Of a DNA stretch of 64,000 nucleotides, positions 48,016 through 57,300 are shown one piece after another. Each line of letters starts with the position of its first letter. The first letter of the stretch is position 1. Position numbers and translations under genes: made by a program. This DNA comes from Flavobacterium soyae (lineage in GTDB: Bacteria > Bacteroidota > Bacteroidia > Flavobacteriales > Flavobacteriaceae): assembly GCF_021245985.1 (NCBI RefSeq), contig NZ_JAJQXA010000011.1, positions 149,122 through 213,121 of the forward strand. Reading direction: 5' to 3'. The notes under the pieces were generated by a model. The model had not been told where the DNA came from. It was given only the letters and a program-made list of their open reading frames with translations, and made no database searches.

Positions 48016-50460
48016 ATGAAATTTATTTATTTATTTTTTCTTCTTGCCTTTTTAAATTTAGGTCAGGCGCAAAATGCTAAAATTACCGGAAAAATAACTT
48101 CCGAAAGTAACGAAGCTGTTTCTTATGCTTCAATCTCTATCAAAAATCCTAAAAAGAGTGCTGCCTCTGACGATAAAGGAAATTTTGAAATCAATAATCT
48201 AACACCAGGAAATTATACTATTTATTTTTCGGCAATGGGGTTTTCTGTTCAGGAAAAAACAGTTGAATTGCATGAAAATGAAAACCTTGACCTTTCTATA
48301 GTTTTACAAGAAAACATTAATACCTTACAGACTGTAGAAATTACGGGAAGAAAAGAGAAATCGTATAAAAACACGAAATCTTTTATTGGTGCCAAAACAG
48401 AAATTGCTTTAAAAGATCTTCCTCAGGCTGTGTCGTATGCCACAAAAGAGTTAATCGCAGACCAGGGTTCTATTCGGGTAGGCGAAGTTGTAAAAAACTT
48501 CAGCGGTGTGAGTCAGTTTACTTTTTATGATGATATTTCGATAAGAGGTTTTAGAATTAATGGAGGAAGTAATACACAGCTGCTTAACGGAATGAGGACT
48601 TCTACAGGGTTTTGGAAACAACCTCTTGCAAACTATTTAGAGCGTGTTGAGGTTTTAAAAGGGCCTTCATCTGCTTTATTTGGAAATGCTTCACCTGGCG
48701 GGGTTTTAAACAGAGTTACTAAAAAACCTCTTGATCAGGCTGCTAACAGCATAAGTTTTTCAACTGGAAGTTTTAATACTTTAAGGGCTTTAGCCGATTT
48801 TACAGGACCGCTAACAGAAGATAAATCACTTTTATACCGTTTGAATTTAGGTTATGAAAACGCTAATTCTTTTAGAGATTTACAATTCGACAAAAATATT
48901 GTCATTGCTCCTTCCCTTTCGTTTCTTCCAAATGATAAAACAAGTGTAAACTTCGACTTGATTTATACAGGTTCGAAAAGTAACTTAGACCGCGGGCAGT
49001 CGACTTATGAAAATAATTTATATTCGACAAAAATTTCTAATTCATTAAACTCAACAAATGATTATTTAAATGAAGAAACATATATTGTTACAACTTCATT
49101 GAATCATCAGTTTACAGATCGTTTCTCGTTTTCTGCTTCATACATTCGTACAGGTTATACAGAAGATCTTTTGGAACATCGAGGGGCTAATAAATATGCT
49201 TCTGCCGGAGACGGATCAACAATTCCGACGGCAATTGAAATGCAGGTTTTTCAACGCAAACGCAAACGTTATATTGATAATCTTTCTGCTTTCTTTAAAT
49301 ATCAGGCAAAAACAGGGGCTTTAGACCACAATTTAATTGCCGGTTATGATTATGCACAAGAACATGTTCCGCCTGGAGGTTCTCAATTGCAGGCAACGGG
49401 ATATAGAAATGCAGCTAATAACGGATCAATTGCAACGTATGACCCGACAAAAAAGAATCTATATTTATTAGATTCAAAAGGAAATCCGGTTCCAAATGTG
49501 GCGCATTTTGATTTAACAAACCCAATGGCTTCACAGCAGTTAAAAGATATGAGCAAATATTTTTATGTTGCTCGTCCGTTTGACCCGACTTATTATTCTT
49601 TATATGGAATCTACCTTCAGGATCATATTAAATTTGGTGCTTTTCAGGCTTTAATCGGAGTTCGTTACGACGAATATACTGATAAGGAAAACTACAAAAA
49701 AGCCACTGAAAAGAAAGTAAAACAGCATTCGTTTCTTCCTCGTTTTGGATTGACTTATACACTTAATCCGAACATTAATTTATACGGAACTTACGTAAAA
49801 GGATATAATCCACAGACAGCATCATCTTTATCAAATCCAAATGCGGGAGGTCCGTTTGATCCGTTAGAAAGTAATATGGTAGAATTTGGAGGAAAATCTT
49901 CTTGGTTTAAAGAAAAACTTTTTGTGACTGTAGCTTTATTTAAAATTCAGCAGAAAAACACTTTATATCCGGCCAACGATCCAACAAATCCAGATTTAAT
50001 GAGATCAATTGGTGAAGAAGAATCAAAAGGTATTGAAATTGATGTAAACGGAAGCATCACACGTAACTGGAGTATTTCTGCAGCTTATTCATACAACGAA
50101 GCGGCAATTACAGAAAGTCCTACAGCCACTGAAATTGGAAGACAAAAACCTAATACTCCAAAACAACAAGGAAATGTTTGGACACGTTATAACTTTACAG
50201 ACGGTGCTTTGAAAGATTTTGGTCTTGCTTTTGGGAGCAATTTCGTAACTACCCGTAACTTAAGCCAGACTGTAACACAGACAATTCCGGGTTATACTTT
50301 GTTTAACGCTGCTTTGTATTACAGCATTAATAAATTTAAAATTCAGCTGAATGCTAACAACATAACCAACAAAACGTATTGGGTTGGAGGTTACGATTAT
50401 ATTCGTTTGTTTCCTGGTGCGCCTTCGAACTGGCTGCTAACGCTAGGATATTCGTTTTAA
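48016..50460 (+). CDS. TonB-dependent siderophore receptor (FhuA-like)
   Basis: This is an 814-residue outer-membrane receptor. It has a signal peptide (FIYLFFLLAFLNLGQAQN), a carboxypeptidase-regulatory-like domain at about 20-105 (ITGKITSESNEAVSYASISI), a plug with KDLPQAVSYATKELIADQGS and FYDDISIRGFRINGGSNTQL, then LEVLKGPSS-type EVLKGPSSALFGNASPGGVL, and a barrel ending LGYSF. The plug and barrel wording is that of ferric hydroxamate or ferrichrome-type receptors. It is followed by a PepSY membrane protein and preceded by an iron-box-like promoter, so ferric-siderophore uptake is likely. Confidence 0.94.
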   Translation: MKFIYLFFLLAFLNLGQAQNAKITGKITSESNEAVSYASISIKNPKKSAASDDKGNFEINNLTPGNYTIYFSAMGFSVQEKTVELHENENLDLSIVLQENINTLQTVEITGRKEKSYKNTKSFIGAKTEIALKDLPQAVSYATKELIADQGSIRVGEVVKNFSGVSQFTFYDDISIRGFRINGGSNTQLLNGMRTSTGFWKQPLANYLERVEVLKGPSSALFGNASPGGVLNRVTKKPLDQAANSISFSTGSFNTLRALADFTGPLTEDKSLLYRLNLGYENANSFRDLQFDKNIVIAPSLSFLPNDKTSVNFDLIYTGSKSNLDRGQSTYENNLYSTKISNSLNSTNDYLNEETYIVTTSLNHQFTDRFSFSASYIRTGYTEDLLEHRGANKYASAGDGSTIPTAIEMQVFQRKRKRYIDNLSAFFKYQAKTGALDHNLIAGYDYAQEHVPPGGSQLQATGYRNAANNGSIATYDPTKKNLYLLDSKGNPVPNVAHFDLTNPMASQQLKDMSKYFYVARPFDPTYYSLYGIYLQDHIKFGAFQALIGVRYDEYTDKENYKKATEKKVKQHSFLPRFGLTYTLNPNINLYGTYVKGYNPQTASSLSNPNAGGPFDPLESNMVEFGGKSSWFKEKLFVTVALFKIQQKNTLYPANDPTNPDLMRSIGEEESKGIEIDVNGSITRNWSISAAYSYNEAAITESPTATEIGRQKPNTPKQQGNVWTRYNFTDGALKDFGLAFGSNFVTTRNLSQTVTQTIPGYTLFNAALYYSINKFKIQLNANNITNKTYWVGGYDYIRLFPGAPSNWLLTLGYSF

Positions 50461-50510
50461 TAAATGCTTTATTTATATTTTGAAAACACTTTTGAAATTA
50501 CCTATTTAAT

Positions 50511-51638
50511 ATGAATAAAACGTTTAAGAAAAATATTGGCTTATTACACCTTTGGCTCGGACTTGCATCCGGGCTAATTGTTTTTATTGCCGCACTTACC
50601 GGAAGTATTCTTGTTTTTGAAGATGAAATCGACGAATTTGTAAATCCTGAATTCTATAAGGTTTCGGAAATTGGAACAAAAAAAATGATGGTTGATTTTT
50701 ATATTAAAAATATTCAGCAAAAATATTCAATCAAAAAATTAGATCGTGTCCAGACTTTTGATGATCCTGAAAGAACGGTAATTATTACCGGAACTGATAT
50801 GGATAAGAAAGATCAGATTTTTTCTGTTGATCCTTACACTGGAGAAGTTTTGGGTAAAATGCCTGAAAAAAGCAGATTCTTTTCGGTGGTTTTAGATTTA
50901 CACCGTCATTTAATGTTAGGCGATGTTGGAAAATTTATCATTGGCTGCAGCTGTCTGATCTTCGCATTTATGCTGATTTCAGGAATCATTTTATGGTGGC
51001 CGAAGAAAATGAAAAACCTAAAACAACGATTAACCGTAAAATGGAGTGCTTCATTTAAAAGGGTCAATTGGGATTTTCACTCGACTTTTGGATTCTATGC
51101 TTTTCTTTTTCTTCTCATAATCTCCTTAACGGGTTTAACATGGTCTTTTAAATGGTTTGAAAGTACGATTTATTTATTGGCGGATGGAACCACAAAGAAA
51201 CCTTCGGCCAAAGTAGAAAATCCAACGAAAATTGATCCTAATCTCGATAAAACTTATTTCTATCAAACCCTGTTTTCTAAAACAGACAGTATTTACAAAT
51301 ATAAAGGTGATACGCAGATTAGAATTCCATCTGATACGATAAACAGTATTATGGTTATCAAATTAAACCTCGAAAAATCGATACCAAATATTTCAAGTAT
51401 AGTCTATTTTGATAAATATACCGGTGAAATCCTGAAAACCAGGCCTTACGAAAAATTAAGCAATGGTGATAAAGTAAGACGCTTAATTTTTCCAATTCAT
51501 ACCGGAAGTATTTACGGTTATCCAACAAAAGCTCTGGCTTTTTTGGTTTGTATTTTTGCAGCGACACTGCCAGTTACCGGTTTTTTAATTTGGCTTGGAA
51601 GAAAAAAAAACAAAAAAACAACCATAATTCATTACTAA
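50511..51638 (+). CDS. PepSY-associated TM-helix protein (iron-uptake reductase type)
   Basis: This is a 375-residue inner-membrane protein with four predicted helices (LLHLWLGLASGLIVFIAALT, FIIGCSCLIFAFMLISGIIL, FYAFLFLLIISLTGLTWSFK, ALAFLVCIFAATLPVTGFLI). Conserved His residues are present (LHLWLGL, LDLHRHLMLGD, DFHSTFGFYAF, FPIHTGSIYG), as in PiuB/FpvG-type proteins that reduce ferric siderophores. It lies 50 nt after the TonB receptor and is probably in the same operon. Confidence 0.92.
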   Translation: MNKTFKKNIGLLHLWLGLASGLIVFIAALTGSILVFEDEIDEFVNPEFYKVSEIGTKKMMVDFYIKNIQQKYSIKKLDRVQTFDDPERTVIITGTDMDKKDQIFSVDPYTGEVLGKMPEKSRFFSVVLDLHRHLMLGDVGKFIIGCSCLIFAFMLISGIILWWPKKMKNLKQRLTVKWSASFKRVNWDFHSTFGFYAFLFLLIISLTGLTWSFKWFESTIYLLADGTTKKPSAKVENPTKIDPNLDKTYFYQTLFSKTDSIYKYKGDTQIRIPSDTINSIMVIKLNLEKSIPNISSIVYFDKYTGEILKTRPYEKLSNGDKVRRLIFPIHTGSIYGYPTKALAFLVCIFAATLPVTGFLIWLGRKKNKKTTIIHY

Positions 51639-51716
51639 CATAACTAATACTATTTCAGTTTCTTATAGTAGAAATAGTTAATTATATTTGGCTAAAAAAT
51701 TTTATTTTTTGAAAAA

Positions 51717-52025
51717 ATGACAAACTTGATTGTCATTTTAAACGTTTGCAGCAAAGAAGTTAAATTAAAAAGATTCGGCGTGGATAGATTAAGCATTCAA
51801 AGATTAAAAAAATCACTAGCTTACCTTGAAAGTAAACAGCGTGAGCTGAAAAAACATAATAACAGTGATACAAGAAGCATTGAATCGCTGATAAAGTATT
51901 TAAAAAAAGATATGCTTGAACAATTTAATTTAACTAATTATGATATCTATATTAAAGAAGAGATTATAGATACTGAAATTTTTATTCGCAGTGTTAAAAA
52001 TATAATAGACGAACATTCTGCTTAA
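51717..52025 (+). CDS. Hypothetical protein (102 aa)
   Basis: This is a 102-residue, Lys/Glu-rich, helical protein (LSIQRLKKSLAYLESKQREL, then SIESLIKYLKKDMLEQFNLT). No family is recognised. There is no signal peptide; the short N-terminal hydrophobic strand (LIVILNVC) is not long enough for a membrane segment. The coding statistics look plausible and a long inverted repeat follows. It lies 78 nt after the PepSY gene and may be co-transcribed. Confidence 0.6.
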   Translation: MTNLIVILNVCSKEVKLKRFGVDRLSIQRLKKSLAYLESKQRELKKHNNSDTRSIESLIKYLKKDMLEQFNLTNYDIYIKEEIIDTEIFIRSVKNIIDEHSA

Positions 52026-52097
52026 ATAGCACAAAGCATCCAGCAGTTTCGTAAATACCAGTTTTACCTGAGTAAAATTTCTTGATTAAAGCTCAAA

Positions 52098-52173
52098 AAA
52101 AATAAACTGTCAGCAGCTTACACAATCCTTAATAATAAGGTAACGAGTATATAGCTGCTGACAGTTTATTTTT
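52098..52173. terminator. Exceptionally long perfect inverted repeat, probable terminator
   Basis: Two 21-nt arms (52098-52118 and 52153-52173) are perfectly complementary (core AAACTGTCAGCAGCT / AGCTGCTGACAGTTT). The 34-nt loop holds a nested hairpin CCTTA-ATAA-TAAGG (52127-52140). T-rich sequence follows. The stem is longer than normal terminators, so a small mobile or REP-type element is an alternative. Confidence 0.6.
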
Positions 52174-52697
52174 GTTTTTACTGTAATTCAATCAATTAGT
52201 TTGTAAATACTTTTTCTTGACAGGCAAAAATCTGATAAAAAACTTGTTTTTGTTTGTAAGTTTTTATCTACCTTTATTATATTCTTTTCCGAAAAGATTA
52301 CTTCAAACTAAAAATTACAAGTTAAGCCGTTTGTTTTTTCACTTTATTTTACACGAAAAAACCTTATAAAATTAACCTTACACGCCTTCGTTAAAATGCA
52401 ATTTCATGACAAGAAAAACCTGTTTTATGACAAATTTTTCCTTGTTAAGCCTATAGAGATCTAATTTTAAACTTGAATTAAACCACAAAAAATTTAGTGA
52501 TTTAATTTAAAAATGCAGGGGATTTGCTTTAACAAAAATATATCCTGTATAAAAATCAGGTATAAACACCTGTTTTAAAAATAGTTACATAAAGTAATTT
52601 AGCGTCGTATTAAAAAAATTGTCAGAGTTTTTAACCAGACCCGACAAATCATTAATAATTCAAAAAAACTAACATTAACCTATTAAATTAAAAAATT
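52174..52697. other. Intergenic region upstream of the collar-domain protein
   Basis: AT-rich, no ORF seen. The last 30 nt before the start (CAAAAAAACTAACATTAACC then TATTAAATTAAAAAATT) are typical of this genome's leaders. Promoter boxes could not be assigned with confidence. Confidence 0.4.
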
Positions 52698-53255
52698 ATG
52701 GAAGAGTACTTAGGAGTAATCAAAATTTTTGCTGGAAATTTTGCGCCAAGAGGTTTTATGCTTTGTCAAGGACAAATATTGTCTATTGCCCAAAACACTG
52801 CTTTATTTTCAATTTTAGGAACCACATATGGTGGAAATGGTACAACTACATTTGCCTTACCTAACTTACAAGGTATCGTACCAATTGGACAAGGAAACAG
52901 CCCACAAGGCGGCAGCTATGTTCTAGGCGAAACAGCTGGTACTCCAAATGTGAGCCTGTTAACTTCTAATTTACCTGCCCACGTACACGCAGGGCCTGGT
53001 ACAATTGGTGTAAGCGGTGCAGATTCAACATTATCTGTTCCGGTAGATGGTGCTTCAATTTCAACACCCGGGTCATCAGTAGCAAGAGCTTTTGCTCCTA
53101 CATTAGGTTTTACAACGGCAACTCCAAGTGTAAATTTAGCGAGTACTATTACTACAGGTCCAACTGGCGGTAATATTCCAATATCTGTAATGCAGCCTTA
53201 TTTAGCAATAAACTATATTATTTGCGTTTCAGGTCTTTTCCCATCAAGAAATTAA
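52698..53255 (+). CDS. Phage tail collar-domain protein (microcystin-dependent-protein type)
   Basis: This 185-residue protein has the tail-collar pattern EEYLGVIKIFAGNFAPRGFM LCQGQ, FSILGTTYGGNGTTTFALPN LQGIVPIGQG, and ends QPYLAINYIICVSGLFPSRN. Such MdpB-like proteins occur in many free-living bacteria outside prophages, often in pairs. No other phage structural genes are near. It is convergent with a methyltransferase-like gene 14 nt away. Confidence 0.9.
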   Translation: MEEYLGVIKIFAGNFAPRGFMLCQGQILSIAQNTALFSILGTTYGGNGTTTFALPNLQGIVPIGQGNSPQGGSYVLGETAGTPNVSLLTSNLPAHVHAGPGTIGVSGADSTLSVPVDGASISTPGSSVARAFAPTLGFTTATPSVNLASTITTGPTGGNIPISVMQPYLAINYIICVSGLFPSRN

Positions 53256-53269
53256 TATTCAAACTTAGA

Positions 53270-54280
53270 TCATTCTTTTAATTTATATGACCATTGCGGT
53301 ATTTCGCTAAAATCATATATCAATTGAATTTCTGAGTAATCTTTGATACTGTACATAGATACAAGACAATAAGGATTTGTTATGTAAGACTCTGCAGTTT
53401 TTAACTCTATGTCTTCATATATCTTAACTTCAGTAAAAAGGCATACATCAGGATGATCGGCAAAATTTTCCGGCAGAATATAAAAACTACTTTCAATTAT
53501 TGAATTTGGATTTTCTCTGCTGAAATGTTCTTTGTTTATTGTAAATAATCTATCAACAAATACATTATGTGAATAGGGCTGCAATTGTTTGCGGCCCTTT
53601 CCTTCATATACAGCTTTTTTAAGGTAAGGTTCAAAATCAAAAAAACTAAAAGCAAGATCGATCTTTATTTCTTCTGGAATAAATAAGGAATGGGATGATA
53701 ACTGCTGCATAATATTTTTTGTAATAGCGACTTGCGGCTCTCGGGTTAATGCATAATGCATAGTTTCAGAAATGGCAAGATCGATACTAAAATCTTCCGG
53801 CTTTATATAAGTTGTGGCATCTGCTTCTACTAGTTGCATTTTATAATCTTCCAGATTAAAAATTGACAAAAGATTTTGGACAGATTTAATGGATGAATTA
53901 TTAATATCTATTAAAACAGCATTAATCCTCTCTTTATTAAATAATGGAAGTAAAGGCAGAATTAAAGTTGCATAAGGCCCACAGCCGGCATATAGTACAT
54001 TAATACTTCTCTCCGGAAAATCTGCACATAATTTAATCAAAGCTTTGTAGACACCTTTAATAAAAAAAACAGTACGCAGATAATCATCAACACAGTCTGC
54101 AGCCCCTGAACTTGATAAGGCAACACCACCTTTAATAGAAATTTCATTGCTTTCAGAATGTTTGAACTTTGTATTTTCATTATAAAAATCTGAAAGTTTT
54201 TGAGCACTTTTTATATGCTCATTAACCGTATTTGCCTCAATGATAGATTTAACAATAATCGTAAGTTCTTCTTTATACAT
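53270..54280 (-). CDS. SAM-binding Rossmann-fold (methyltransferase-like) protein
   Basis: This is a 336-residue protein. The motif INVLYAGCGPYATLILPLLP (about 113-132), then NAVLIDINNSSIKSVQNLL and MQLVEADATTYIKPEDFSID LAISETMHYAL, follows class I methyltransferase motifs I-III and post-motif. The C-terminal 130 residues look beta-rich, as in PRMT-type enzymes. The substrate is unknown. It is convergent with the collar-domain gene. Confidence 0.72.
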   Translation of the reverse strand: MYKEELTIIVKSIIEANTVNEHIKSAQKLSDFYNENTKFKHSESNEISIKGGVALSSSGAADCVDDYLRTVFFIKGVYKALIKLCADFPERSINVLYAGCGPYATLILPLLPLFNKERINAVLIDINNSSIKSVQNLLSIFNLEDYKMQLVEADATTYIKPEDFSIDLAISETMHYALTREPQVAITKNIMQQLSSHSLFIPEEIKIDLAFSFFDFEPYLKKAVYEGKGRKQLQPYSHNVFVDRLFTINKEHFSRENPNSIIESSFYILPENFADHPDVCLFTEVKIYEDIELKTAESYITNPYCLVSMYSIKDYSEIQLIYDFSEIPQWSYKLKE

Positions 54281-54376
54281 GTTTTATAACTTCTAAGAAT
54301 GTGTTTTTTGAAGTTAGAAATATAAGTTAAAAATATAATGCCACAATGTTAACAGATAAAATTTAATATCGTAATT

Positions 54377-57300
54377 ATGAAAAAACTCTACTTATTATTA
54401 ATTCTGCTATTTTTTGCGATACAGCATATTAATTCGCAGACAACTGACACATTTGAAAGTTATACTGCGGGGGTTTCAACTTTTACAAATGGAACCAAAA
54501 CATTTAATCTAACGAGCACTTTTATCAGCTTTACTGTTTTTCAACTAGCAGGCCAAGGTTATAATAGCTCAAATAAGTTCATTCAAGTTGCTGACGACAA
54601 TGTAACTGGTGGTATGGGGCAGACTGGAACTATCACAGATGCCACTGGAAGCTTTAAGGTTAGCAGCTTATGGGTATATGTTTCAGGTAATTCTGGGCTG
54701 AACCCTGGAGTCAGTTTTAATGGAGCTCCTGGGTCCGTGACTTTTACAGGAAAACTCGCTGGAGTTACAAAATATACTATAGTAAAAAATACTACTGGAG
54801 CCGATATAGGAAATGCAGCCCCTAACAAAGGATTTTTTAATGTAAATTTTGCCACTGATGGAAGTGCTGATTACACTAATATAATAATAGATCAACTTGA
54901 TATTCAACTAAGTAGTAATTATGATTATTTTGCGGTTGATAATTTTGCGTTCTCAAACGGAGCGGTTGCACCTACTGTAACTTCTACTGCAGCTTCAGCC
55001 GTCAAATCGGTTTCGGCAACACTTGGAGGTAATGTAACTGCTGATGGCGGAGATGCTTCTATAGAAAGAGGTATCGTATGGGCTACAACAGCAAATCCAA
55101 CTACGGCAAATAACAAAGTTCAAATTGGAACTGGTACAGGAACGTTTAGTAATGCAGTAACAGGACTTCCTGCTGCAACAACTATTCATTTTAGGGCTTA
55201 TGCCATAAACAGCGGAGGAACAAGTTACGGAAGTGATTTAACTTTTACCACTGGAGCTGCATTAACTGCTCCTGCACTTTCAAAAACAGACGTAAGCTGT
55301 AATGGAGGCAGTAATGGTACTGCTACAGTTACCCCTTCTGGAGGAACAACTCCTTATACTTATTTATGGTCTAATAGTGCTACAACTGCAACTGCAACTG
55401 GTCTAATAGCAGGAAGCTATAGTGTAACGGTTACAGATGCTGAATCAACACAAATAACAAGAAATGTTATAATAAACCAGCCAACAGTGCTTAATGGTAC
55501 AGCTTCAGTAACTTCTGTTTCATGTTTTGGAGGTTCAAATGGTACTGCAACTGCCACTCCAACTGGAGGAACTCCGTCATATACCTATCTATGGTCAAAT
55601 GGCGCTACAACTGCAACTGCAACTGGTCTTACAGCTGGAACCTATAGTGTTACAATTACTGATGCTAACTCCTGCCAAAAAGTAATAACCGGTATAGTCG
55701 TAGGCGGACCAGCCGCAGTATTAAGTGCAACACCTTCTACAACAGGCGTTATTTGTTTTGGAGGATCTAATGGAACTGCTACAATTACACCGTCTGGAGG
55801 CACATCTCCTTATACTTATTTATGGTCTAATGGTGCAGCAACACAAACGGCCTCTGGACTTACTGCAGGTACTTATAGCGCAACTATTACAGACAATAAC
55901 TCTTGTACTTTAACTGTAAATAATATCACAGTTCTTGGACCGCCTTCTGCAATGGCTGCAACAACTGCTGCAACTCCAGTTTCTTGTTTTGGAGGTTCAA
56001 ATGGTACTGCAACCGTTACTGCTTCTGGAGGTACAGGCCCTTATACATATGTATGGACTCCATCTGGAAAAACCACTGCTATTGCTACTGGTCTTACAGC
56101 TGGAACTTATAGTGTTACAATTACCGATAGTAATACATGTACTTATACTGTAAATAATATTATAGTAGGCAGCCCTGCTGCTGCATTGAGCGGTACACCG
56201 TCTTCAACTCCGGTTTCATGTTTTGGCGGAGCTAATGGTACTGCTACAATTACAGCTGCCGGGGGAACATCTCCTTATACTTATTTATGGTCTAATGGTG
56301 CTGCAACTGCGACCGCTACTGGTCTTACTGCTGGAACTTATAGTGTTACAATTACTGACAATAACTCATGTATTGCAACGATAAATAGTATCGTAGTAGG
56401 CAGTCCGGCTGCTGTATTGAGCGGGACACCGTCTTCAACTCCGGTTTCGTGTTTTGGAGGAACTAACGGTACTGCTACAATTACAGCTGCTGGGGGTACA
56501 GGTCCATACACTTACTTATGGTCTAATGGTGCTGCAACCGCTACTGCCACAGGTCTTACCGCTGGAACTTATAGTGTTACAATTACTGACAATAACACAT
56601 GTACTGCAACTATAAATAGTATCGTAGTAGGCAGCCCTGCTGCTGCACTTACAGCTACTGCGGGTGGGTCTACAAACGTTTCATGTAATGGAGGGTCTAA
56701 TGGTACTGCAACCGTAAATGTTACAGGAGGAACAGCCGCATATACTTATTCCTGGGCGCCTTCTGGAGGAACTGCTGCAACCGCAACTGGACTGGCTGCT
56801 GGAACTTATATTGTTACTGTTACTGACGCTAATTCATGTCAAACAACTCAAAGCTTTACTATTACTGAACCTGCTGCTCTTACTGCAAGTTTTGGTTCTC
56901 AAACAAATGTTTCTTGCAACGGAGGAACTAATGGATCTGCAACTGTAAATGTTACAGGAGGAACCAGTGCTTATACCTATTCATGGTCACCATCAGGAGG
57001 AACTGCTGCAACAGCAACTGGATTAAGCGCAGGAACTTATACTGTTACTATAACCGATGCTAATTCATGTCAAGCTACACAAAGTTTTACTATTACTGAA
57101 CCTTCAGCTTTAGCAGCATCACCAGTCGCACAAACTAATGTAGCCTGCTTTGGTGGTACAACAGGATCTGCGACTGTAACTGCATCTGGAGGAACAGGAG
57201 GATATACTTATTCCTGGGCTCCTTCTGGAGGAACTGCCGCCACTGCTGCAGGATTAGGAGCGGGAACCTATATTGTTACAGTTACCGATGCTAACTTATG

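Noticed and set aside
52698..53255. Prophage remnant based on the tail-collar protein
   Set aside because: No other phage structural, lysis, integrase or packaging genes are near; this protein type is common outside phages.
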